From Pterobdella sp. o SKG-2022 (taxonomy: Eukaryota; Annelida; Clitellata; Hirudinida; Piscicolidae): a stretch of DNA of 64,000 nt. The notes under the pieces are model-generated. The model saw nothing but the letters and a program-made list of their open reading frames with translations, was not told the DNA's origin and did no database searches. How positions within the stretch are numbered: position 1 is the first letter of the stretch; every line of letters begins with the position of its first letter. The stretch is from positions 16,229,447 to 16,293,446 of the forward strand of contig OZ038322.1 of the NCBI GenBank assembly GCA_964035795.1, in the 5' to 3' direction. Positions 36,901 to 47,514 of the stretch are shown here, one piece after another. The translations under genes and the position numbers were made by a program.

Positions 36901-39900
36901 TGAAACTATTTCAAGTATTTCACTTTCGTTCAATAATCTAATATTTTGCTTTTTGTTGCTATGAGAAATTTTTTCTCCATCTTTGAACCAGTTGAGGACA
37001 GGCTTGGGATCTCCATGGCTGGGACAATTTAAATGAACAGTTTCTTTCTCGATTTTTGTTTGTTCCAAAGTCAAATTTTCAAGTTCAATTGATGCTGGAA
37101 CTTAATTTTTGAAAATTGCAAAATAATATTTTTTTGAAATGCAAAAGCTGACACCAACCTAGCACTTGAACAGTGAAGTCGACAGTATCCCTGCCTGCCT
37201 TGTTCAGGGCCAAGCACGTGTAAATGCCCCCATCAGACGTCGATGCATTTGAGACTCTCAAGTGCATTCCTCTAGACAACAATTTCATCTTTGCATTGGC
37301 CTTTAGGGGATAGTTGTCTTTCGACCAAGAGATCTCTGGTACTGGGTTTCCTTCCACCATACAATCCAACGTAAATGTGGTAGTTGATAATACTTTTAAA
37401 GGCTTCTCATAACCATTCCGCAATATTTTCGGTTTTTCTAATTAAAAAATTTATATTTAAAAATATAATAAATATATCAAAAACATCCAAGAATTTTTAA
37501 TTTCTCAGTATTAACCTTTCCATAAAACACAAACCATTGATTTTTATTTCAAAGTATGATTCATCTCGGCTGAAACCATTGTCAGCCTTGCACGTATATG
37601 TTCCAGCATGGTGTAAACTACTTTTGGGTATTTTAAGAATTGAGTTTTTGTTGAGTAATACAAACTCATTCCCATGCTGCCGTGTTTCTGTATAATTTTT
37701 TTCGTATCAAAATTATTTAATTCAGTTTTTCCAAATATCATATTAAAATTTTTTATTTTTGTATCATTTATTTTCTTATTTCCATTATATAATGTTTTAA
37801 ATTTTCATTAAATTAAACAACTGAACAAAACGAAACATATCATTTCAGTCTTAAAGATTTTTAAAAATTAGTTTCAGCTTAAAATTATATGTAATTCGTT
37901 TAAATTATGAATAAATTTCATTGTTTTGATTCGAAACGATCAATTTATTTTCTAGGTTTATAAATCATGAAATCAAAGCTTTTAAAAACAAATCAATTAC
38001 AAAAAAAAAATAATTACGAACCGATATTTGTATCGTTCCACAGCCATGAAATGACAGGGAGTGGAACCCCGTTGACAGGGCAGTACAGCACAATCTCATC
38101 TTTCAACAATGTTTCCACAATCGAGAGTTTTTCTTTCAAGGCTATTCTAGTTGGGACTGAATTTAAATTGAAAATTTTATATTTTTTCATTTTATTTACT
38201 TTTTTTTAACCTGTGATTTCAAAAGAGAAGTTCCGTGAGACCACTCCGGCATGGTTGGAAACAGAGCAGAAATATAAGCCCGCATCACTTTCTTCAACTC
38301 TTTTTATTTCTAAAACTTGCTTGTTTTCCAAAAAATTTAAGTGTTTTGAAGCTTTTAATATTTTTTCATCTTTGAACCATGTGATGTGAGGTGGTGGAAT
38401 GCCTTGAGCTGAACAATTAAAAACTGAAGCTTTAGTTACACTTCCAAACACAGTATTTGCAAGAGGTAGATTATCATTGAAATGCGGACTCACTGGAGAA
38501 ATATTTTTCAATGCAATTAAAAGGCATTCATTTCAATTCTAATTTATTCGAGGTCTTTTTATCAAAAAATACTCACTGAAAACATTCAAGTTAATGTTTT
38601 TTTTAGTTTTTCCGACGATATTCTTAGCTATGCATGTGTATGTGCCTGAATCATCTTCATCAACATTTTTTATTTCTAACTTCATTCTTTTTTCCGTTAC
38701 CTTCAGTTTTCCTTTTTGATTATTCTTTTTGTATTCAATTTTTTCCCCGTTTTTGTACCATTTAATGTGGGGAAAAGGATTGGATTTTACAAAACAATCA
38801 AAAAACGCCGAAGCACCAAGCTCAACACTAATTTCTTGGTTTATTAAGCTACTGTTCTCGGTTTCATTTGCATCCATCAGTTTTGGCTGAGCTTAGTTAG
38901 AAGTTTGTCAAACATGAATAATTATGGTCTAATAAAAACATATAAAACTTACTTAGTATGGAAAGCTTATAAACTTTGTAGAGACTTCCAGCTCGGTTTG
39001 TTTGTTGACATGTGTAATTTCCTTGATTTTCTTCTGAAGCTTTTGCGATTTTTAACGAACCTTTTTTACTGACTTTTAAATTTTCATTTTCTTCAATTTG
39101 TTCGTTGTTTAAAAGCCATGTAGTATGAGGGGTGGGGTGGCCTGTAACCTTGCATCCTAAGGTCACTGATGCCCCCTCGACCTTTGCGATCATCTCATTA
39201 TTAGCAGTTTTGTTCAAAAATCTTGGTGGTTCTTGAAAATAATTTTTTGGTTAAAAATATTATTCAAAACAATATAATCAATTTGTGGTTTTCTAGAACC
39301 AAAGTAAAATAGAGATTTTTGAACACTAAAAGTTTTCATCAGAAGTATGAAGCATTCCGTTATCAAAGTAGCATTGTTAACATGGACTAGTTTCTACTTT
39401 TAATGAAAACTATTAGTGTTCGAAAACCTCTACAATATTCATTCATTTGAAACCTTTATTTAAACTTGGTTTAAATTATAGCTTACCATCAACTTCTAGG
39501 TGAAATATTTTGCGATCAAAACCAGCGATATTAAAAGCTTCACAAATGTATTCTCCAGCGTCTGATCTTTGAACCTCATCAATCCACAAGCCCCCATCAA
39601 CATTCATTCGAATGAAAAACAATTCTTGCAACTACAAATGTTTATAATTGAGAGTTTTTAAAAATTAGTTTTATATAATTTAAAAATGAAAATATGGAGA
39701 ACGTTTTATAACTTTTATATGGTTTTTGGTCCAAGTTATTTGAGGTTTAGGAAACCCGGAAACGCTGCAATTCAAGAACGCTGTTTGGTTTTGGACCACA
39801 ACCACTTTATGGTTTGAGCTTAAGATCTTGGGAATTTCTGCATAAAAAATGAATCAGCTAATGCGTTATATATAAAGGAAGTTTCAATGTTAATTCAACT

Positions 39901-42900
39901 TTTTAGACGTCTTAATGTACTTATAAGCAATATTCAAAAATTTTGACGTCGATTTATGGAAGAATTTTAGTAAATTGATAAAGCAAACTCAGCTATAATT
40001 TTGGATAATTTAGTTTAATAATAAAGCTAAAATTCTCTCATAAATCGACGTTAAAAATTTTTGAATGAAGTTAATTCACCTATATAATGAAGTTCGATTG
40101 ATGCTGTTAATTTGTTCGTTGGAGTCTCTGCCTTGCACATCCAGCTTCCTTTGTCGTTTTGTGTCATCTCTCTTATTATTAATTCGTTTTGTTCTTGATG
40201 AAGAAACTTATTGTTTTTTGGAATTTCTTTATTGTTTCTTAACCATTTGTATTTTTGGATTTTTCCACCTGATGAGAGACATTTTAGCTTGATTGATGAG
40301 CCTTTTGTGAAAGTGTCTTGCTCAGAAACAACCGAGAGCTCAAGGTTATCTGAAATAAATTTTTTTATATTATAAAAGCTCTATTTTTGGGAAAGTTTTT
40401 GAACTTTATTTGAAAAAGTAAAATTCCTTGTATCAAAATATTTAATATTTAATTAACATGAAACACTGCTTTGAAATTTTTATTGTTGATGAATTATTAG
40501 GTTTTAAACCTCTTAACTTAAAAATTATTATTCCTTAAACAATTTCAATCTTTTAAGCAAACAAATGAAAATATGAAATATTTATAAATGATTATACAAG
40601 CTAATTTTATTTCACCAAGTCGCAAAGAAAACGTAGTTTCAACGTAGCCTCCTTGCAGGAAAGTCTTGCAAAGGTAAAGTCCCTCGTCTTTTTGCTGGAG
40701 GTTTCTATAAGGATTGTTTAGTCAGTATGATACATAAATGGACAAAACAGTTTTATGTCTTTATTTTAAGATGAAATTTTTTACTTGATTATTAAAGAGC
40801 CATTGTTTAAAATTTCAATGTTTGGAAATTTTTTTTTATCAATCAATATTTTTTTTTCTTTTTTTGAGTCGTATTTTTGCCAACTAATTTCATGCTTCAA
40901 ACCGTTATTTAAACAGTTCAAAGAAGCATTTTCTCCAAAGAAAGCTTGAACAATAAGTAGTTTTTGTGCATTCGAAGCGGCTTCTGTTGAAAAATTATTG
41001 CTTGAAAAGTAATCATGGGTAGTTTTTAACCAGTCACCTAGAATATGGAGAGATGTGTAAGATGCGTTCCACCCTGCCTGGTTGGTAACGTTGCAGGCAT
41101 AATTCCCAGATACATTAGTAACACTTTTTGTTACATTCATGTAGGAGTTTCTGTAGGTGTAAAAACCATGGAATTTTATTTCAACAAATGAAGAAATTTA
41201 AACTTACTCATATCTTGTTGGAGTATCTAATACAATACCGTCTCTCTTCCATTGAGCCACAAAAGGTATAGGACTGAATACTTCACAACTTAAAATAGTT
41301 TGAGAACCACGGAACCCGGTCACAACTTCTGGACAGAAAACCACAGGTGGAGTAGCATCAATAGCTTTCAACGCTGAAGATGTGATTCTTTTAAACGTAT
41401 ATCCTTTTTTGTCTATTCCTTCAATCTGATTAGTTCATCAAGTGAAATGCTATTTGAAATAAATGGTTGAAAGTAAATACCTCGAGAAAAAAATGATTCC
41501 ATGGTGGATGAAATTCTGGTGCAGTATAAATATGCGAATTAGAGGGATGAGGTGATGTGGGAAGCTCAACTATGATTCTGCCATGAATATTCAACAGGCG
41601 AGTATTATGAATACTACTTATGGAAGATGTATCTAGAATGCTGATCAGAATGAATGAACGATGCCCTGTTTATAAGTTGTATTTAAACATATTATATGAA
41701 AATATCTGAAATACATAGAAAATTGTTAATGATTAATTTTTTGAAGGAGAGGATTGTATATGCACTTGGTTAACTGAAAAGTTACCTTTAATGGGTCCTT
41801 CATAAGTCATGAACATTTGATCTACAGGAATAGTGGAGAAACCATAGTTGAAATCTAAATCGCTCACAGCAGTTACCCTAATTGATTCAGCGTTTTTCAA
41901 ATTTGTTTTAAAAAGCCATATTCCTGGAACTGCGTTTCGAACAGTAATAATTTGAGCAGAACTCAAGTCCAAAACAGTCAAAAGATTTGACGAGTTGTTC
42001 AATTCTACACCTTTAAAGTCATTTTTATTTAATTCACTAAAATATTTTATGTAAATTTAAAAGTGAATTGTTGATTGTTTTACTTATTAAAATTATTAAG
42101 ATTTTCATTTTTCTATACCTTGAGGGTCTAAGACTGTGAGTTTTGGTAAGATACCGTTTACAGCTATAGTGAATTCAGTAACTGTCGAATCTATCGGTAG
42201 TTTAATAAGATTTCTTTTTTTAAAAAATGGCTTTTCGATTGAAGCAATGTTGATGTTGTTGAATTTGCTGGTTTTTTTCAAGAAATTTAAAACCTTTGAA
42301 AATATTTTTAAAAATTGATAACATGAAAAATATTGATATTTTATGTGTTAATTTATTATATAAAATTCCTAACATTTTTGACTTGGCTTTTCACTATTTC
42401 AAACTTTTGTCCAGAACTGATAGCTGCTAACTGATGGAAAACTGTGTACCCAGGATGGTTTTTGTTGCCACAACTTCCCGTAAGAAGAAAATAAATCTGA
42501 AGAAATAGCATATTTCAATTATAAATCTTATTAAATTTTCTATAAACAACCAACTTTGCTTTGTTTCTTTTGAATTAAATCCAACACTTGGTCTGTCAAA
42601 TTGTAGTCTTTAGCTCTGGCGTCAGTCAAAACAAAAATGTATGAATGAGGAAGGGAGATCTGCAATGCGATCTTAATGGCATTAATGCTTGTTTCAGGGC
42701 AGTCACCCCCGCCTTTGATCTTTATTGCATTCAAACGGTTTTGGAATTGTATTGGATCTGTAGTGATTGTTATGGGCCCAACATCTGAAATTATTAATTT
42801 TTAAAGTTGATTTTTTATATCTCCAATTATTCTGAAAACTAGTTTGATAAATTCAAAAATTTTCATTTGATAATTAAAATAAACGTTAAAATTGTTTTCT

Positions 42901-43555
42901 TATTGAAAACGATCGTTCAAAAACATTATGTTAACGAAATGGTACTTGAAACACTAATATTGTCTTAATTAGACATATGGGAATAATTTTAAAGTTCTTC
43001 AAAAGTCAAAAAAATTTGCGAAACAATAAAACGTTTTTATTATATAGAAAAAAACACATAAAAGATACTAAGTCCGTTACTATTATACGTCGATTTAATA
43101 GAGAATTTCCACCAAAAGATGGCCCCTCTTACCAGGATCACTAAAGGGGATCAAGATGAAGTTATAAATGATTTCATCATTTTCTGATTGAGCAGAGGCT
43201 ATAATCGCCGCGGCTTCATCTTTCAACTGCATTTGAGAATAATTTCAAATTAGTATTATTAAATAAAATTTTCATGACTCGTTTAAATTGCATACAGTGG
43301 CAAAAGTAACGTAACGATCTAGTTTAAAAGAATATGTAAAGAACTCACCTGTTTTAAATCTTCTCCCATTGAACCTGTTATGTCAACAACAAACACCAGA
43401 GAAGATTCTGAATAGATATAATCTTCATAATCTTCAAATGAGCTCAAATCAGTGTTATGGTCAAAGCTTGAAAAAAAGGCTTCTGTTATTGCAGCTTTTC
43501 TCACTAAAGAGTTCCAAATTATAAAAATTAATATATTTGTAAGCTTGAATTTCAT
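23029..43555 (-). CDS. HMCN: Hemicentin B (full-length architecture)
   Basis: From 43555: signal peptide ([18 protein letters not shown]), acidic linker, VWA domain with VDITGSM (about 43370), IPFSDPG (about 43135), GGGDCPE and [10 protein letters not shown] (about 42620). The post-VWA domain follows ([10 protein letters not shown] near 42480; [10 protein letters not shown] near 41845). Then come about 29 Ig I-set domains (41.43-27.33 kb), four TSP1 repeats, a nidogen-type G2F barrel, calcium-binding EGFs and a fibulin-type C-terminal domain ending [10 protein letters not shown] at stop 23029-23031. This is the canonical hemicentin order: a giant secreted protein linking basement membranes and organising tissue boundaries. 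Ig exons are nearly all phase 1. Domains 9-20 are a recent amplification. Gene A immediately downstream is a shorter paralogue. Exon ends were read by eye; domain counts could be off by one or two. Confidence 0.93.
24990..25985 (-). other. Hemicentin B: nidogen G2F-type beta-barrel
   Basis: Three to four exons between the last TSP1 and the first EGF encode a G2F-like barrel: [19 protein letters not shown] and [13 protein letters not shown] (25980-25815), a middle exon with [19 protein letters not shown] (about 25560), and [20 protein letters not shown] with [20 protein letters not shown] (25190-24990). Family assignment rests on order and on the YWNHSI motif. Confidence 0.75.
26080..27235 (-). 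other. Hemicentin B: four thrombospondin type 1 repeats
   Basis: Four exons each encode one TSP1 repeat: [20 protein letters not shown] (about 27230-27060), [21 protein letters not shown] (about 26885-26720), [21 protein letters not shown] (about 26525-26370) and [21 protein letters not shown] (about 26245-26090). All have the WxxWxxW, CSxxCGxG and terminal Cys-x-x-Cys pattern. Vertebrate hemicentin-1 has six such repeats. Confidence 0.93.
32150..37437 (-). repeat. Six tandem two-Ig modules in hemicentin B
   Basis: Twelve Ig exons alternate between type A ([46 protein letters not shown]) and type B (KDG..., YVCRxENEAGFQ, EYNVKILG). Type A exons lie at about 37150-37437, 36434-36712, 35723-35998, 34580-34860, 33856-34132 and 32506-32785. 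The type B partner lies just downstream of each. The 3' part of type A, from the splice donor back about 130 bases, is almost identical in all six, whereas the 5' parts and the type B exons have diverged. Longer introns occur at 35250-35720 and 32790-33510. Confidence 0.92.
39310..39432. repeat. Foldback (MITE-like) element, 30-bp TIRs
   Basis: TAGAGATTTTTGAACACTAA at the left end pairs with TTAGTGTTCGAAAACCTCTA at the right end; arms of about 30 bases (39310-39339 and 39403-39432) differ at only a few positions. It lies in an intron of hemicentin B between Ig 4 and Ig 5. Confidence 0.8.
39932..40066. repeat. Foldback (MITE-like) element, about 39-bp TIRs
   Basis: ATTCAAAAATTTTGACGTCG at 39932 pairs with CGACGTTAAAAATTTTTGAAT at the right end; arms 39932-39970 and 40027-40066. 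It sits directly downstream of an Ig 3 exon of hemicentin B, and its right end abuts the splice donor region. Confidence 0.82.
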
Positions 43556-45115
43556 TTTTAAAACACGATTAATTTTTTAAAATCGTGTTGATTCCAAACA
43601 AAATGCAAGTTTAGATAATTTTTTTATGTTGACGTTTCTTTTATAATGATATTCCTTTGAGTCATCACTTAACACGTCCTCAATTTCCAACATTCACCTT
43701 ACGTAATAAATATCAATTAAATATACGATTTGCTTTTAGTTTGTATTAAGTTTTATTTGGAATATTTATTAATGTATTTGCTTCAAATTAATGGAAAATT
43801 TTAGTGCATGTTAAGAAACTTAATAAAGAAGTCTTGAACATTGGCGAAAAATTTATGGTTAGATGAACTTTACTTTGTTTTTAGATTATTTCCAAGCTTT
43901 TTTAGAGTAAATTTAAACTTATCGAATGTTTTGATTTTTTATTTGATTCTCTTTATATTGTAAAAACCCATTTTTCATAAAGTGTATAATGATATTTTAT
44001 CAAAAAAAGCAAAAATTTTTTATTTTCAAATATTATTATAAATAGATTTGCCTTGAAATTATGTTGTACTTATTGTTGTGGCTTTTATAATGAAAAACAT
44101 CAACAAACTGACATAAAGGTCACAAAATTAATAATACGTGGGTTTTTTTACAATTCTCATAGTTTATATTTTAACACAGTCTTAAAAAAGGTAATTAAGA
44201 AATGAAACCAATAGTATGAGAATAATTAATAATTTTTCACTAACCACAGTAAAATGAGTATGTTTAATAAAACTAATAACTCTTAGCAAGATACTTGAAA
44301 ATGTTTTAGTAACTTTTTTTTTGTTAAAATGTAAAAATGTTACTTTAACTCCTTTCAAAGAGAACTATTTGTTAACAATAGAAAACTTATTATTGCTATG
44401 AAAACTGAGAGCTAGTGGGTGTTTATGGGGTTATGCCATTGAGATAATCAATGTTTAAATTGGACTCCTCAGTGAAAATAAGTATTTTGTTTTTATTGAA
44501 ATATAAGCTTTTCTCATTCAAATCGAACGCTTTTCACAGTTTAACTTTAAGCACTAATCTTTCGAATATTCGCTAGACATATCATCAGCAAATGGCTTTA
44601 GTATACTTGAAAATGCTACTTTGTTAACAAAAAGCTTTGTATCTTTCAAGTATATTCTAAAATTTTACTTTGTTAATGCAATACTTTGTATTTCAAATAA
44701 ATTATTAGTGTTCTTAAACAACTCATTTTGTTGTGGTAAGTAAAAATTAAATGACCTGAGTTAGTGAATAGCAAAAAGTTTACTTGTTTTAGCCTATAAT
44801 TCTTTTGAAAAGTTGATTTAAATTTCTATGTTTTAATGTAACTTTGTTACTAAAATTATTATTTCAAATCTCTAATTCTGTATCGTTATTGTACTTTGCC
44901 TGTCTAAACGATGGTTCTCCCATTTTTATTTCCAAATTTCCGATATGGAATTTTCTATTTTTTCTTAATTAAGGGAATTTTTTTTCATTTTTTTTCCAAA
45001 AAACTTTGGAAATAGCAAAACAAACAAATTATTTGCTTGTCTATTAATTTATTTATTTGAAGTTCCAAATAAAGTTTCAAACATTCAAAATTGATGTTTC
45101 AAAACGATGAATTTT
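43556..45115. other. Spacer upstream of hemicentin B
   Basis: AT-rich DNA containing the hemicentin B promoter and the 3' flank of the phospholipase gene. No coding exon seen. At 44608-44690 a stretch (TATACTTGAAAATGCTACTT, TTGTTAACAAAAAGCTTTGT) resembles the interior of the foldback element at 52712-52823 and is probably a decayed relative. Confidence 0.45.
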
Positions 45116-45720
45116 TCAAAAAGACCGCATTTTTCGAATCTTGGCGGTGTATCTTTTAGTAGAGTCGTCACAGTTCGAACCTCTACACGGCTTGTTTTCT
45201 TGTAGTCTAAAGCAGACTATAGCGTGGTTGTTGAAAAAAATTCGGCCTAAAATATTATAAATATTTGTATCATAATAAAATCATGAAAAATAGTGTTCAC
45301 CGATTGAAGAAGCTTTTCTTCTGACCAGGGTTTGTCCGTGAGCACCAGCATTCTTCAAACAAATGCGAAAACTGTACAAATGCCATAAAAATTTTTATTT
45401 TTATCAATGTAACTTATAGATTTAAATGATTCATTAATACAGAAATAATTAACTCACTTTTCATCACATTGACAGTCACTGATAGTAAACAACCTGTGAT
45501 TATAGTAATTATATTTGAAACTGAGGCGGTGGATTGATATGGGACAAGCATCATGGTCTCGGCAACATCGATCAATAGCCGTGTAAGAACCTTTCATATC
45601 AAATATTGATGTAGATTTGTTTCCACTTCCACACCACGTCGTTCCTTTTGTGATCCCTATACAAGCACTCAGTTCAAATAAACCACAGAATACCACTATC
45701 AACGTAATTGCTTTAACCAT
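45116..45720 (-). CDS. Secreted group III phospholipase A2
   Basis: Exons 45720-45458, 45371-45301 and 45246-45116 join in frame to 154 residues. A signal peptide (MVKAITLIVVFCGLFELSAC) precedes GTTWCGSGNKS, the calcium-binding loop of group III enzymes, and CCRDHDACP, which holds the catalytic His-Asp. The later DCQCDENFRICLKN matches the conserved CDC-x(n)-C-L-K-N block. Group III PLA2 hydrolyses the sn-2 acyl chain of phospholipids; members occur as secreted digestive, immune or venom enzymes in invertebrates and as secreted PLA2 in vertebrates. The sequence alone does not show which role applies. It is close to the minimal catalytic-domain length. Family assignment is firm. Confidence 0.93.
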
Positions 45721-46767
45721 AGCTTTAGAGTCAATTTCTATTACTTAATAAATTAGATTATACTATATAGTGTATGAATCAACTAACTTTTTGCTTTTAA
45801 AACACTTTAATTTTTTAATTACTAAAATTATACTTCAAAAAAGCGATTCTAGTTCAAAGAAATATTATGAACTAGTTTTCAGAAAATATGAAAATTCACG
45901 ATCACTAATCTATTATATATTAAACCATACAAAAGCTATAAATTAAAATTGTTTTGAGTGAAATTTAACTAATTTATGATCGTTAAAAGGCTACATATGT
46001 AAAGTTTAAGATCAACCGAAGAGATATTTTTGCAGATTTGCATCTCATATAAACATGTTTGTGCATGTAGTTTCCATACACCTTGAGAAAGATGTGAAGA
46101 TAAACAATATTTAAAAGTTTATTTACTCAACTTTAATAAAGCACTTCAAACTAAATTTAAAACAATTTTTTATGTTGCTTTGAAATAAATAAATAAAATG
46201 ATAAATATTTGTGGTGTTTGACATACAAAAATATGTATTATTCATTAAATTAATTAGTGTGAGAGATAGTGTGTAGGTATATGGTAGCGAATGGGATGAG
46301 GGCAAAATGACAGTTAATTTATAAAGATTCATTTGATGAATGTTTTGTACGACTTGATATTATATTATATATATAGGCAAATTTTTTTTAAAGCTAATTA
46401 AATTGTTAAAATCAAATGGACTCTGAAAGTGAATACTATTTTCTAAGTTAATTTTACCTTGAGAATTTAAAAGTTAGAAATTAAAAAATTAAATTTTATA
46501 TTTACGTTCAATATTATCTTGTACAAAAGTTTTTAAAATCAGAACAGTTTCAATAATTGTAGATACAATTAGTTTTAAACAGAGGTTGAATACTGTTTTC
46601 CAGTATTCTTCAGCCGGATTTCCAAAAGTAAATTACTAGTCAAACTTTCATGTGTTTCTGGATAAATCCAATCAAGGTATTCATAAAAATTTGGAGTTTA
46701 GTTTTAGTTGAAGAGTATAAAGCTTTTTCATGAATAGTTCAAAGTAAAAAAATAATTCTTAAAACCA
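45721..46767. other. Divergent intergenic spacer
   Basis: Shared upstream region of the phospholipase (-) and the CCCH zinc finger gene (+). AT-rich, with no recognised coding exon. Confidence 0.5.
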
Positions 46768-47514
46768 ATGGAAAAAACTAAATATTATAGTAAAGAAACG
46801 AATGAAATAAACGGTAAAAGATCAAAAAGCCGAGACAATGTTAAAAGTCGTTACAAAACAGAACTGTGCAGACCCTTCGAAGAAAATGGAAGTTGCAAAT
46901 ATGCGGAAAAATGCCAGTTTGCTCATGGAAAACATGAACTGAGAAATTTGGTGAGACATCCCAAATACAAGACAGATCTATGCAAAACTTACCACACTAC
47001 TGGTCTTTGTCCTTATGGACCCAGATGCCACTTCATTCACAATGACAGTGAACGTAATGTCAGTAATAAAATTTTCACAGAATTGGCTCAAAAATGTATT
47101 GCTAAACAAAGTTTTTCTTTCAACAACCATCAACTGAATTCATTTTTGTTTAAAAAACAATTTTCTCAAACGCAACAACTAAGTAGTTCAAACTATACAG
47201 CTGCAAACACCCGACAAGAACAAAATATTATCAACACAGAAACTGCGGATTATGAAACAATGTCGAGACAATTGTTACCTTATCTTTTGTCCGGCTCACC
47301 AGGTCTTAACACTAGTTCTTCTCTAAATCGAACAAATCTTCAAATTTCTCCTCTTACTTTATGTAATCTTTTAAACAAACCCTTTTCCGGTACATATAAT
47401 CAAACAGAGTCTTTTGAAACGCTTTCAGGAAACAAAAATTTAGATGAAATTTTACAAAACAATCTCATGGGAGCGAAGCTTAAGTCCTTTTTACAGTCTG
47501 TATATATGACTTGA
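46768..47514 (+). CDS. Tristetraprolin/TIS11-family tandem CCCH zinc finger protein
   Basis: A single exon of 248 codons. Two CCCH fingers, each C-x8-C-x5-C-x3-H, lie at about residues 31-56 and 69-94, led by RYKTELC and KYKTDLC, the TIS11/ZFP36 signature; the spacing of about 18 residues between them is also typical. Such proteins bind UUAUUUAUU-type AU-rich elements in mRNA 3' UTRs and recruit deadenylases. The C-terminal half is Ser/Asn/Gln-rich and low in complexity, with no obvious domain. The start is the first ATG of the frame. The 3' flank carries a perfect TTATTTATT, consistent with the autoregulation known for this family, though AT-rich DNA makes that weak evidence. Confidence 0.95.
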   Translation: MEKTKYYSKETNEINGKRSKSRDNVKSRYKTELCRPFEENGSCKYAEKCQFAHGKHELRNLVRHPKYKTDLCKTYHTTGLCPYGPRCHFIHNDSERNVSNKIFTELAQKCIAKQSFSFNNHQLNSFLFKKQFSQTQQLSSSNYTAANTRQEQNIINTETADYETMSRQLLPYLLSGSPGLNTSSSLNRTNLQISPLTLCNLLNKPFSGTYNQTESFETLSGNKNLDEILQNNLMGAKLKSFLQSVYMT

